DNA of 64,000 bases. Origin: an uncultured Acidimicrobiales bacterium. GTDB taxonomy: Bacteria; Actinomycetota; Acidimicrobiia; Acidimicrobiales; SHLQ01. The notes under the pieces are model-generated. The model searched no databases. It saw nothing but the letters and a program-made list of their open reading frames with translations, and was not told the origin of the DNA. The position numbers and the translations under genes are program-made. Positions 18,377-27,283 of the stretch are shown in pieces; within the stretch, counting starts at the first letter, position 1, and each line of letters opens with the position of its first letter. The stretch spans positions 36,147-100,146 of the forward strand of contig CALHTB010000039.1 of the NCBI GenBank assembly GCA_938038785.1. The letters are read 5' to 3'.

Positions 18377-20137
18377 ATGACCGAACCAACACCAGTCCCC
18401 TGCCCAGAACCGAACATGGTCGTGCTCGTTGCCAACCGCGGCGAGATCGCCCGACGCGTCATACGCACCTGCAACGCTTGGAATATCGACAGTGTTGCGG
18501 TGTATGCCGACCCCGATACCAGCGCGCCTCATGTGGCCGACGCAACCAAGAGTGAACGCATCGGCCCGGCCGCGCTCGACGAGAGCTACCTGTCGATCGA
18601 GGCAATTCTTGCCGCTGCAGAGCGTTCGGGAGCCACGCATGTTCACCCCGGATACGGCTTCTTGTCCGAACGAACCGAGTTCGCTGAGGCGGTCACCGAC
18701 GCTGGCCTCAGCTGGGTTGGCCCGTCCCCCGCGTCGGTTGCGTCGATGGGTTCAAAGATCGAAGCTCGCAACGTCGCTGTCAACGCTGGCGTGCCCGTGA
18801 TCCCCGGATACAACGTCAGCCAGGATCCCGGCGATCTCAAAATGGCTGCAGACGACATTGGCTACCCAATTCTCGTAAAGGCGTCGGCTGGCGGCGGCGG
18901 CAAGGGCATTCGAATTGCCCACTCCCCCGACGAGTTCGATCAGGCGCTCCACGACGCCAAGGCCGAATCCCTGCGTTCGTTCGGAGACGACGACGTCATC
19001 GTCGAGCGCTACATCACACGTCCTCGCCACATCGAGGTACAGATCGTGGCCGATACCCACGGCAACGTCATTGATCTCGGCACCCGTGAATGTTCGGTCC
19101 AGCGTCGCTATCAGAAGGTGCTCGAAGAGGCTCCCGCTCCGAACCTGCACCTAGACGTAGAGACGGCCATGCGGGAAGCCGCGGTCAACCTCGCGTCCTC
19201 CATTGGCTACGACTCGGTGGGCACGGTCGAGTTCATCGTGGACGCAGCCACCAACGAGTTCTTCTTCCTCGAGATGAACACCCGTATCCAGGTCGAGCAC
19301 ACCGTGACCGAGCAGGTCACCGAGGTCGACCTCATTGCGGTCCAACTGTCCGTGGCGAGTGGCGAAGCCCTGACGCTGTCACCAACGTGTTTCGAGGACG
19401 CTCGCAAGGCGGCGCCGCTGCATTCGATCGAAGCGCGCATCACCGCCGAGGACGCCTGGGCTGGCCACCTACCCCAAACCGGCACTGTTACTACCCTCAC
19501 CGTTCCCGAGCTCGACCATCTGCGCTGGGACGCAGCGATCGTGTCTGGTTCGGAAATCACGCCCCACTATGACTCGATGATCGGCAAGCTCGTCGTCACC
19601 GCACCCGACCGCATCACTGCACTCAACCGACTCGATGAGGCGCTTCAAACGCTCACGATCGACGGGCTCACCACCAACGTCGATTTCCATCGATGGCTGA
19701 TTGCCCAGGCACCAGTCCGCGCCGGCCAAGTCACCACTCGCTTCCTCGATGAGGCTCCTGCACCGACCTCATCGCCCTACGGCGCTCCCATCAGATCCGC
19801 CTGGGAAACGAAGACCGGCCAACGCCTGACACCACATCGGTCAGCCTTCGCCTTCGACAGCGTCAGCCGTGACGACCGCTGGCACGGCAGCGAACGCTCT
19901 GGCGATGCCGGCACGCACGTCGCTGCCCCGTTCCCTGGCCTCATTACCGAGATCATGGTCGCGGTCGGAGACTCCGTGGCCGCTGGTCAGACCTTGTGCA
20001 CGATCGAGGCCATGAAGATGCTGCACCCGATCGTCGCCGCCGGCCCAACAACGATCGCGTCGATCGACGTTGCTGCTGGAGACCAAGTCGAATCGAACGA
20101 CACCCTAATTACCTTCACCCCACCCGAACCTGCTTAG
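18377..20137 (+). CDS. Acyl-CoA carboxylase biotin carboxylase/BCCP subunit
   Basis: 586 residues. Biotin carboxylase domain at ~13-460: VLVANRGEIARRVIRTC, ATP-grasp loop KASAGGGGKGIR, and EMNTRIQVEHTVTEQVTEVD. The C-terminal biotinyl domain has EAMKM, with the biotin lysine at about residue 547. It supplies carboxybiotin to the upstream carboxyltransferase. At 586 residues it is compact compared with eukaryotic MCC-alpha (about 700), with a short inter-domain region. It starts 5 bp after the carboxyltransferase stop. Confidence 0.92.
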   Translation: MTEPTPVPCPEPNMVVLVANRGEIARRVIRTCNAWNIDSVAVYADPDTSAPHVADATKSERIGPAALDESYLSIEAILAAAERSGATHVHPGYGFLSERTEFAEAVTDAGLSWVGPSPASVASMGSKIEARNVAVNAGVPVIPGYNVSQDPGDLKMAADDIGYPILVKASAGGGGKGIRIAHSPDEFDQALHDAKAESLRSFGDDDVIVERYITRPRHIEVQIVADTHGNVIDLGTRECSVQRRYQKVLEEAPAPNLHLDVETAMREAAVNLASSIGYDSVGTVEFIVDAATNEFFFLEMNTRIQVEHTVTEQVTEVDLIAVQLSVASGEALTLSPTCFEDARKAAPLHSIEARITAEDAWAGHLPQTGTVTTLTVPELDHLRWDAAIVSGSEITPHYDSMIGKLVVTAPDRITALNRLDEALQTLTIDGLTTNVDFHRWLIAQAPVRAGQVTTRFLDEAPAPTSSPYGAPIRSAWETKTGQRLTPHRSAFAFDSVSRDDRWHGSERSGDAGTHVAAPFPGLITEIMVAVGDSVAAGQTLCTIEAMKMLHPIVAAGPTTIASIDVAAGDQVESNDTLITFTPPEPA

Positions 20138-20145
20138 GAAGACCA

Positions 20146-21300
20146 ATGGCAAAGACACTCCGCAATGCGTACATGACCGACGAGCTCGAGGCGATCTACG
20201 ACCAGACGGTCGACTTCGTACAAAAAGAGGTCGTTCCTCACGGTGAGGAGTGGGAGGAGGCAGGCAAGGTTCCACGCGAGGTCCTCGCGAAGATGGGGTC
20301 GCTTGGCATGTTCTCGTTGCGGGTCCCCGAGGAGCACGGCGGCCTAGGGATGGGGTACGTGGCCAGCGCAGTGTTTTCCGAAGCGCTGGGATCTTCCACG
20401 TTCGCCGGGTTCGACGTGACCTGTCTCGTGCACACCGACATGGCATCGCCGCACCTGCTCAACTCGGGTAACCAGGAGCAGTTCGACCGGTACCTGCCAG
20501 GCATCATTGCCGGTACCCACATCATGGCCATTGGCGTGAGCGAGCCTGACGCTGGCTCAGATGTCGCCGGTATGCGAACCACTGCGGTCAAAGATGGCGA
20601 CGGCTGGCGCATCAACGGCACAAAGATGTACATCACGAACGGGGTGTACGGCGACACGGTGATCGTGGCTGCCCGCACCGACCACGACAACAAGTACGGA
20701 ATCTCGATGTTCCTTGTCGACCATGGCACCGAGGGCTTCTCGGTTGGTACCAAGCTCGACAAGCATGGCTGGCGTTGCAGCGACACCGCCGAGCTCATCC
20801 TCGAAGACGTGTGGGTGCCCGAGGAGAACCTGCTCGGCACCGAACACCGCGGCTTCTACGAGACCATGAAGAACTTCCAGAACGAGCGCATGGTGCTCAT
20901 CGGTATGGGCGTTGGCGCTGCACAAGCCGCCATCGACCTGACCAGCGCCTATTGCCAAGAGCGCTCCGCGTTCGGCGGCAAGCTCTACGACCTCGGCGCC
21001 ATCCGCCAGCGCCTAGCCATGGGCCAGGCCAAGGTCGACGCGGCACGGGCATCGATGTACCACGCTGCCTGGCTTGGCGACCAGGGCGAGGACAACGTGA
21101 AGGCAATGTCGGGGGCCAAGGCCTGGGGTTGCGAGATCGTCATGGAGGTCATGTACGACTGCATGCAGTTCCACGGCGGTATGGGATACATGCGTGAATC
21201 GGCCATCGAGCGGATGTACCGAGACGCCCGAATCCTGCCGATTGGTGGCGGCGCTACCGAGGTCATGCTCGAAGAGGTCGCCAAGCGCAGCTACGCGTAG
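20146..21300 (+). CDS. Acyl-CoA dehydrogenase, isovaleryl-CoA dehydrogenase-like
   Basis: 384 residues from ATG 20146 (MAKTLRNAYMTDELEAIYDQ); the track start at 19996 lies inside the previous gene. FAD enzyme with the signature GVSEPDAGSDVAGMRTTA and C-terminal MGYMRESAIERMYRDARIL. The usual YEGT catalytic Glu position reads PIGGGATEVM. As in isovaleryl-CoA dehydrogenase, a Glu in the earlier helix NFQNERMVLIG (about E247) can be the base. It would produce the 3-methylcrotonyl-CoA used by the carboxylase encoded just upstream. Confidence 0.87.
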   Translation: MAKTLRNAYMTDELEAIYDQTVDFVQKEVVPHGEEWEEAGKVPREVLAKMGSLGMFSLRVPEEHGGLGMGYVASAVFSEALGSSTFAGFDVTCLVHTDMASPHLLNSGNQEQFDRYLPGIIAGTHIMAIGVSEPDAGSDVAGMRTTAVKDGDGWRINGTKMYITNGVYGDTVIVAARTDHDNKYGISMFLVDHGTEGFSVGTKLDKHGWRCSDTAELILEDVWVPEENLLGTEHRGFYETMKNFQNERMVLIGMGVGAAQAAIDLTSAYCQERSAFGGKLYDLGAIRQRLAMGQAKVDAARASMYHAAWLGDQGEDNVKAMSGAKAWGCEIVMEVMYDCMQFHGGMGYMRESAIERMYRDARILPIGGGATEVMLEEVAKRSYA

Positions 21301-21360
21301 CGCCCACGTTGCTGGGTGATTGTTGACACCGCCCGCTCGCCAGCCGATACAAAGAGGGTG

Positions 21361-22770
21361 ATGTCCGCACCAACCGCTCCAGCTGCACCGTCGGTCCAGA
21401 CGCCCGCCACCGGACTGTCGACTGGTGCCATCGTGTTACTGGGTGCACTGGTTTTTGGTGTCCTGCGACAGGGCGCGTACCACCAGTGGCAGCACCAAGT
21501 ATTCGCAGCGCTCGTGTTGGGCGTGGGCTTGGTGATGCTGACCCGGGCGCCCGACCGTTCATCTCTCGTCGGTGCTGCGCTCATCATCTCGCCGCTCGTC
21601 GTTTCGTCGCTGGTAAGTACCGCGTTGTCCAACGACCGTGGAGATGCCGGGAGCACGTTTCTTACACTCGCCTTGGTCGCCATCGCACTTGCTGCGGGCC
21701 GATCGGTGCTTCCGTCGCGTCGTGACCTTGCTACGGATGGGGTCCTACTCGTGGCGGCGATCGTCGCAGTCACGGCGATCTGGGGCGTAGCCACCCACAC
21801 GACGCCGTGGGGTCGCATCACCGAGGGCGTGTGGCGGGGTTCTAGCTCGCTCACCTATGCCAACGCCGCCGCGGCCGTTGTTGGCCCTGCAGCTGTGCTC
21901 GCGTTCGGGCGAGCTGCACTCACCGGTCGCCGGGCGTATGCGGTCTTGTCCACTCTGTTCCTGGTGGGGTTCATCTCGACCCAGAGCCGAGGCGGTGCAC
22001 TCGCGCTGCTGATCATCTCGATTGCCGCGCTCGCATTGGCTGGAATTGCACGAACAGGCCAAATCGCCCCGAGCATTCTGGCTGGAACCGCTGTGGGAGC
22101 AGTGCCGTTGCTGGCGTTTGCGGGGGACGCGGGACAACCGCGAACGGCTGTCGTCCTGGCGGCTGTGCTTGCTGGGCTCGCCGTTACATATGTCGCCATG
22201 GGTTTCCAAGAACAGATGCCGCACCCTGGGGTGTCGCTCGCAGCGCTCGTCGTTGCGGCGATCGGCACCGTGGCATTCACCGACCTTGCAGCTCCCCTCA
22301 CCGAACGGCTCACACTCCGCTCGGGCACAACCGCTGGCGGAGAAGACGCGGCCGTACTCTTCGGCGACCGCGCCAAGGAATGGTCAACCGCGTGGGACCG
22401 TGTGCTAGATGCGCCGATCGTGGGCCACGGGCCCGGCGTGGTCGACCTTAGGTGGACCGAAGATGAACGAGCCTTCCAAGCGCTCTTTGTGCACAACGAA
22501 TATCTCGAACTGGCGGTCACACACGGTGTCCTCGGCATACTCGCTTTGGCCGTCTCGGGCGCGTTGCTCATCCGTCAGCGAAGCCGCTTGCTCACGTTGT
22601 GGCCTAACACCCTCGCCATCGTCGGATACCTGCTGCACTCAGGCGTCGATTTTCTCTGGCATGTTCCAGCGCTACCCGTGTTGTTCGCCTTCTTGGCCGG
22701 GCTGACGCTGGAACCCACTGGGCCATACGCCTCAGGCATACCCAACTCTGGGGAGTCCACACTGCAGTAG
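21361..22770 (+). CDS. O-antigen ligase-like polytopic membrane protein
   Basis: 469 residues, ATG 21361 (MSAPTAPAAPSVQTP). About ten to twelve hydrophobic helices. The large external loop and following helix contain WDRVLDAPIVGHGPGVVDLRW and LFVHNEYLELAVTHGVLGILA; this pattern (GxGxG ... HNxYLE) is typical of Wzy/WaaL-type O-antigen polymerase or ligase proteins. It probably acts on cell-surface glycan export or assembly. No glycosyltransferase cluster is nearby. A secreted repeat protein follows 16 bp downstream. Confidence 0.75.
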   Translation: MSAPTAPAAPSVQTPATGLSTGAIVLLGALVFGVLRQGAYHQWQHQVFAALVLGVGLVMLTRAPDRSSLVGAALIISPLVVSSLVSTALSNDRGDAGSTFLTLALVAIALAAGRSVLPSRRDLATDGVLLVAAIVAVTAIWGVATHTTPWGRITEGVWRGSSSLTYANAAAAVVGPAAVLAFGRAALTGRRAYAVLSTLFLVGFISTQSRGGALALLIISIAALALAGIARTGQIAPSILAGTAVGAVPLLAFAGDAGQPRTAVVLAAVLAGLAVTYVAMGFQEQMPHPGVSLAALVVAAIGTVAFTDLAAPLTERLTLRSGTTAGGEDAAVLFGDRAKEWSTAWDRVLDAPIVGHGPGVVDLRWTEDERAFQALFVHNEYLELAVTHGVLGILALAVSGALLIRQRSRLLTLWPNTLAIVGYLLHSGVDFLWHVPALPVLFAFLAGLTLEPTGPYASGIPNSGESTLQ

Positions 22771-22786
22771 GCAACAAAAGGCAACT

Positions 22787-23866
22787 GTGCGCACTCCAAG
22801 CTTCATCTCGTTCAGCCCGGCAATCAAGGCAGCCCTTCTCGGCTTGCTCTTCGCCCTCCTTGCCCCGGCGGGCATAGCGGCGGCCGGTCTCGGAAATCCG
22901 GGAGCGAACCACTCGGTCGGCAATGACAGCGCTGTTGGTGAAGATAGCCCTGTAGGCGAGGACAGCTCGCCAACGCTTGAGCCCGCCTACATCACAATCG
23001 CCAACCGGGTGAACAACAACAACCTCGGCACCGCTACCAAGGCTGACCCGGTGACCACCATCGAAACCGGTGAACCGTTTACGTTCATGGTCCTGGAGGA
23101 CCGCACCAAGACCGAATGGCCAGCTGGTCGACAGAGCGCGATCTTCAGCTCGCTCGACGGCTATGACACCAAGTTCAAGGGCTGCACCGACACCGCAACC
23201 GGCGAGTCGGTTAGCGCAAGTGTGTTCTTCGGACTGATCGTGGCCGAGCCTGGCCAACACATCCGCTGCGTCTTTGCCCACAATGACATCGCCACGCAGA
23301 TCCGCATTGCCAACCGTGTCTTCAACAACGCCAACGGCACCGTTACCGCAGCTGACGTCGCGGTAGCGCTGGACGGCCATGAGATCGCTCCGAAGCAGTG
23401 GATCTCGGTTGAGCCAGGGGCACATTCCCTGTCGTTCGACCAGCTCGACGGCTACGACGTCACGAAGTTCACATGCAGGTCGAGCAACGGCGATGCCCTT
23501 GCGATCAACGCAGGAATTATCGACATTCCCGAAGGCGAACGTGTGCGGTGCGTCATTGCCCAGAACGACATTCCGACTCGAGTACGTGTAGCTGTCGTCG
23601 TCCGTGATGCTTCGAACCAGCTCATCACCCCGTCTGGCGTTGAGATCTCTGTCGACGGTGTCGAGTTCGCCGATCGCAAGTCGCAGTCGGTAGCTCCCGG
23701 CGAATATGACATCGATGTACAGCTCGATGGTTTCTCAGTGACGAAGGTTCGCTGCACCAACGGCAGTGACCGTGGCGCCGTTGCTCTCGATGGCGACTCC
23801 GTCAGCGTCACCGAAGGTGCAGTCGCCCGATGCCGAGTCGTGCTGCGCCCTAGCTACAACAGCTAG
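22787..23866 (+). CDS. Secreted protein with three ~95-residue disulfide-paired repeats
   Basis: 359 residues from GTG 22787. Signal peptide: FISFSPAIKAALLGLLFALLAPAGIAAAG, cleaved around 30-33 (abridged). An acidic linker VGNDSAVGEDSPVGEDSS follows, then three repeats (~69-170, 171-264, 265-359). Repeats 1 and 2 start ITIANRV / IRIANRV, and each of the three holds exactly two cysteines (C133/C161, C230/C255, C323/C349), the only six in the protein. LDGYD or LDGF recurs before the first Cys. The sequence suggests beta-sandwich modules with one disulfide each. No family was recognised; function unknown. Possibly co-transcribed with the membrane protein upstream. Confidence 0.8.
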   Translation: MRTPSFISFSPAIKAALLGLLFALLAPAGIAAAGLGNPGANHSVGNDSAVGEDSPVGEDSSPTLEPAYITIANRVNNNNLGTATKADPVTTIETGEPFTFMVLEDRTKTEWPAGRQSAIFSSLDGYDTKFKGCTDTATGESVSASVFFGLIVAEPGQHIRCVFAHNDIATQIRIANRVFNNANGTVTAADVAVALDGHEIAPKQWISVEPGAHSLSFDQLDGYDVTKFTCRSSNGDALAINAGIIDIPEGERVRCVIAQNDIPTRVRVAVVVRDASNQLITPSGVEISVDGVEFADRKSQSVAPGEYDIDVQLDGFSVTKVRCTNGSDRGAVALDGDSVSVTEGAVARCRVVLRPSYNS

Positions 23867-23886
23867 CGACATCACTGGCAGCTTCG

Positions 23887-25035
23887 CTAGGCCAGCTTTT
23901 GGTAGCTGAAGGCGGCCATTCCGTCGCCCTCGAAGATGTCGGGCAGAAGTCGCCCGCCTCTCCCCCACGGCTCCCACGGCTCAGGTAGCGGCTGCGGTTC
24001 AAGCTCGGGCACCTCGGTGGCGACTCGATCATCGACCGCAGTCGATTCGGCAACGGTAAGCGTGCACACCGAAAACACCACTTGCCCACCGGGCTTCACA
24101 AGTTCGGCTGCATTTCGAACGAGTTGAAGTTGGAGATCAGCGAGTTTGCCGATGCTGTCAGCCGACATGTTCCATCGTGCATCAGGGCGCCTACGTAGCG
24201 AACCCAAGCCACTGCACGGGGCGTCGACGAGCACTGCGTCGGCCAGACCCAACCGATACGGCGGGTGGGTCGCGTCCGCGACGACGGCGTGTACGTCGGT
24301 TCCCGTATCTTCTGCTGCCGTTACGACAAGGCCAGCTCGATGATCGTGCAGGTCCGACGCAATCACCGTTGTTGCGCCCTGTCCTGCGATGTAGGTGGCT
24401 TTGCCACCCGGAGCGGCACACAGGTCGAGCACGAGGCCAACCGGTGCCACGAGGGCGGACACAGCCTGTGACGCAAGGTCCTGGCGGTAGCCGTCATCGC
24501 GAGTGTGGGTGGTGGCCGCGGTGTTCATAGCTTTGAGCACCGGAATCGCCCGGTCGCCGAGGTCGTACTCGACGCTGCGCAAGATCCAATCGGGGTAAGA
24601 CAGCTCGATCCCTGGTGTGGGCCATTGCGGGTCGCCCGCCGATGACACCTTGCGAAGTACCGCGTTCACGAAGCCGCGGGCTCGTTTTGGTGTCGCTGCG
24701 ACGGTTGCATCAACGGCGGCGTGGCTCGGCACCCGCATGAACTGCAGCTGATAGGCGCCCGCTCGCAGGGCCGCTCGGACTCGGCTGTCGACATCATCGC
24801 GATCGATGAACCGATCGACCAGATAGTCGAGCGAGCGCTTCATGCGGGTCGAGCCGTAGACCAGCTCGGTGACAAAGCCACGGTCGCGTTCGTCAAGATC
24901 GGACTCCGCGAGCATCTTCGGCAATAGCAAGTTCGAGTAAGCGCCATCGCGTTCGATGCGCTCGAGCGCTTCGATGGCGAGCCTGCGTACTGCTACGCCA
25001 TCACTACGGGCACTACTGCTGGCGGGGTTAGCCAT
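23887..25035 (-). CDS. rsmB: 16S rRNA (cytosine-C5) methyltransferase, RsmB/NOP family
   Basis: 382 residues. N-terminal NusB-like RNA-binding domain (~1-125) followed by a SAM-dependent m5C methyltransferase domain. Visible motifs are LDLCAAPGGKATYIA (SAM binding) and VDAPCSGLGSLRRRPDARW (motif IV with the PC catalytic pair); a second Cys lies in VFSVCTL. It would modify C967 (E. coli numbering) of 16S rRNA. Its start overlaps the fmt stop by 8 bp in the order def-fmt-rsmB. Confidence 0.92.
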   Translation of the reverse strand: MANPASSSARSDGVAVRRLAIEALERIERDGAYSNLLLPKMLAESDLDERDRGFVTELVYGSTRMKRSLDYLVDRFIDRDDVDSRVRAALRAGAYQLQFMRVPSHAAVDATVAATPKRARGFVNAVLRKVSSAGDPQWPTPGIELSYPDWILRSVEYDLGDRAIPVLKAMNTAATTHTRDDGYRQDLASQAVSALVAPVGLVLDLCAAPGGKATYIAGQGATTVIASDLHDHRAGLVVTAAEDTGTDVHAVVADATHPPYRLGLADAVLVDAPCSGLGSLRRRPDARWNMSADSIGKLADLQLQLVRNAAELVKPGGQVVFSVCTLTVAESTAVDDRVATEVPELEPQPLPEPWEPWGRGGRLLPDIFEGDGMAAFSYQKLA

Positions 25036-25975
25036 TCGGTTGCTCGGTATCGAAGGAGTGGCCGTCGGGCTGGGCGCCGTTGGCCCACGCCGAGGCGTCC
25101 ATGCGGGGCTTACCCGCTGGTTGCACGGTGATCAGCCGGAGCGACCCGTCGCCGGTGCCAACAAGGAGTTTGGAGCCGTTGTGGCTCAACGTGGCGCTGG
25201 AAACGTCGCCAGCATGAGGCTCGGCACTATGGATCTCGGCGTCGTGGACTTTGAACCGTTCGCCGCCCAGTGTTGTCCAGGCCCGACCAACCCGAATCAC
25301 CCGCAGCAGCTCGGCTGCTGGTCGGCTCCAATCGAGCCAGCCATCCTCGGTGGTCAACTTCCGGGCGTAGACCGATTCGCCGGTCTGTGGCTGCGGGTTC
25401 GTAAACCCGGCCTGCATGGTTTCCACGAGTAGCGATGCCCCGTCATGGCTCATCGATTCCCATAGCGAGAGCAGCGTGTGAGATGTGGTGATGGGCACGA
25501 TGATCTTGGCCCACACGTCGCCTTCGTCGAGCCCTTCAACCACGCTCATGATGGCAATGGCGGTCTCGGGGTCACCTTCGAGCAATGCTCGTTCCACCGG
25601 CGCTGCGCCCCGCCACCGCGGCAGGTCGGAGAAGTGGATGTTCACCATGGGGATGGCTTCGAGAAGCGGGAGTCGGATGATCTGGCCAAAGGCAACAACA
25701 ACGGCGAGGTCGATGGGCTCAGCGTTGTGGAGCTCGAGCAGGTCGCCAACCTCGGTGGTCACCGCAAGGTCGAGGTCCAGTGCGGCAGCTTTGACCGGTG
25801 TCGGCGACTTTTCTTTGCCTCGGCCTCGGCGCTTATCTTCACCGCTCACCACTAGCGGGATCTCAAACCCGGCTGCGTGTATGGCTCGAAGTGTCGGAAC
25901 CGCAATCTCGGGGGTGCCGAGAAATGCGACGCGACGGATGGCCGACGGATCGGCCGGTGGCAGAGGAAGTGTCAT
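25028..25975 (-). CDS. fmt: Methionyl-tRNA formyltransferase
   Basis: 315 residues. Formylates initiator Met-tRNA using 10-formyl-tetrahydrofolate. Residues AFLGTPEIAVPTLRAIHAAG start the catalytic domain; VNIHFSDLPRWRGAAPVERAL carries the family Asn/His. The C-terminal anticodon-domain-like part is present. It lies between def (upstream, 16 bp) and rsmB (overlap 8 bp), the usual bacterial order. Confidence 0.95.
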   Translation of the reverse strand: MTLPLPPADPSAIRRVAFLGTPEIAVPTLRAIHAAGFEIPLVVSGEDKRRGRGKEKSPTPVKAAALDLDLAVTTEVGDLLELHNAEPIDLAVVVAFGQIIRLPLLEAIPMVNIHFSDLPRWRGAAPVERALLEGDPETAIAIMSVVEGLDEGDVWAKIIVPITTSHTLLSLWESMSHDGASLLVETMQAGFTNPQPQTGESVYARKLTTEDGWLDWSRPAAELLRVIRVGRAWTTLGGERFKVHDAEIHSAEPHAGDVSSATLSHNGSKLLVGTGDGSLRLITVQPAGKPRMDASAWANGAQPDGHSFDTEQPNG

Positions 25976-25991
25976 CGATGACGGGTCAGCG

Positions 25992-26573
25992 CTAGGGAAG
26001 ACTCAGCCCGCCACCAGCACCTGGCAACTTGAGGCCGAGCTCGTCGCTCATCGCGTCGGTGTGGGTGTCGCCGCTCGCGGCCCGTTGGCGAAGGATCTTC
26101 TTCGCTTCACGCTTTTGCTCGTCATCGAGGTGTTCGACGAGCAGTACGCCGTTGAGGTGATCGAGTTCGTGCTGGAACAGCCGGGCTTCGAGCTCGTCGG
26201 CGTCGAAGTCGACTTCGTTGCCGTTGATGTCAATGCCGCGAATGTGCACGGTCTTGGGACGGGTAATGGTCCAGTGCAAGCCAGGTACCGACAGGCAACC
26301 CTCGAGGAACTCCCACTCCCCATCAGATTCGATGATCTCGGGGTTGATGAGGACCTTGGGGTCGTACTCGTCCTCACCCGTAAGGTCGTAGACAAACAAA
26401 CGCTTGCGGACACCAACCTGAGGGGCGGCCAGGCCAAGCCCTGGCTCTTCGTACATCGTGTCGAGCATATCCTCGACAAGACGCACGAGGTTCCCATCGA
26501 TATCGGTGACATCTTTGGCCACCTGCTTCAAAACAGGGTCGCCGTAATGACGGATTCGGTACGGAGCACTCAC
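25992..26573 (-). CDS. def: Peptide deformylase
   Basis: 193 residues from GTG 26573. All three family motifs are present: GLGLAAPQVG (motif 1), EGCLSVPGL (motif 2, metal Cys) and QHELDHLNG (motif 3, HExxH). Removes the N-formyl group from new proteins, pairing functionally with the adjacent fmt. Only 38 bp separate it from the divergent methyltransferase gene. Confidence 0.96.
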   Translation of the reverse strand: MSAPYRIRHYGDPVLKQVAKDVTDIDGNLVRLVEDMLDTMYEEPGLGLAAPQVGVRKRLFVYDLTGEDEYDPKVLINPEIIESDGEWEFLEGCLSVPGLHWTITRPKTVHIRGIDINGNEVDFDADELEARLFQHELDHLNGVLLVEHLDDEQKREAKKILRQRAASGDTHTDAMSDELGLKLPGAGGGLSLP

Positions 26574-26611
26574 ACGTTCCAGGGTACCGGCTCATTCGAT
26601 AGCGTTGCGCT

Positions 26612-27283
26612 GTGGATCCAACCAGTTCAGGCGACTCCCAGTACTTCGAGAGCACGCCGACAGTGGCGTCCAAGCGTCAGCAAATCGAACTCGTCCTTCC
26701 CGACGTCTATCTCGAACTCACCACAGATACCGGAGTGTTTTCTGCCAGCCAGGTCGACAAAGGCACCCGCTACCTCCTCAAAGACATGCCTCCGTACGAA
26801 TCTGTGGAGTCTGATGACCGAATATCGAACACCAGACTCCACAGATCTGTAGCGATTCTGGATTTGGGGTGCGGGTATGGGCCGATTGCGCTCACGATGG
26901 CCAAGCGCGTGCCGGAGGCGCACGTGTGGGGTGTCGATGTAAACGAGCGGGCGCTCGACCTCGCGCGAGAGAACGCTGCGACTAACGGTGTTGCCGAGAA
27001 CACGACGTTTGGCCTGAGCGACGACATCGACCCCGAGCAACGGTTCGACCTCATTGTGTCGAACCCGCCCATCCGCATCGGAAAGGCTGCGCTTCACCAG
27101 CTGCTCACAAACTGGCTCGACCGCCTGACACCTACCGGGCGGGCGTTATTGGTCGTCCAAAAGCACCTGGGTAGTGACTCGCTCGCCGAGTGGATGACCG
27201 CAAACGGTTGGGCCGCGACCCGACTCGGTTCACGCAAGGGTTTCCGTATCCTCGAAGTGCTCGCCCGTCAGGAGACGACATGA
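26612..27283 (+). CDS. RsmC-like class I SAM methyltransferase carrying an in-frame palindromic element
   Basis: 223 residues from GTG 26612. The N-terminus resembles the RsmC/methyltransferase-small family (PTVASKRQQIELVLPDVYLE, GVFSASQVDKGTRYLLKDM). Motif I is ILDLGCGYGPIAL and motif IV is VSNPPIRIGK (NPP), so it is probably an N2-guanine RNA methyltransferase. Between KDMPPY and the motif I strand sits ESVESDDRISNTRLHRS, 17 residues encoded exactly by a 51-bp palindromic element (26798-26848). Relatives normally have a few residues there. The stop overlaps the trmH start (ATGA). Confidence 0.85.
   Translation: MDPTSSGDSQYFESTPTVASKRQQIELVLPDVYLELTTDTGVFSASQVDKGTRYLLKDMPPYESVESDDRISNTRLHRSVAILDLGCGYGPIALTMAKRVPEAHVWGVDVNERALDLARENAATNGVAENTTFGLSDDIDPEQRFDLIVSNPPIRIGKAALHQLLTNWLDRLTPTGRALLVVQKHLGSDSLAEWMTANGWAATRLGSRKGFRILEVLARQETT
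26798..26848 (-). repeat. Family A palindromic element, in frame inside a methyltransferase gene
   Basis: A 51-bp element. ATCTGTGGAGTCTG (26800-26813) is inverted at 26833-26846 around the 19-bp core ATGACCGAATATCGAACAC. That core is the exact reverse complement of the core at 46653-46671. The outer two bases of the right arm have diverged (CT instead of TC). It has 17 codons, no stop in the host frame, and preserves the downstream frame. Confidence 0.92.

Noticed and set aside
25485-26852. 455-residue plus-strand ORF
   Set aside because: Antisense to fmt and def and out of frame with the methyltransferase gene at its end.
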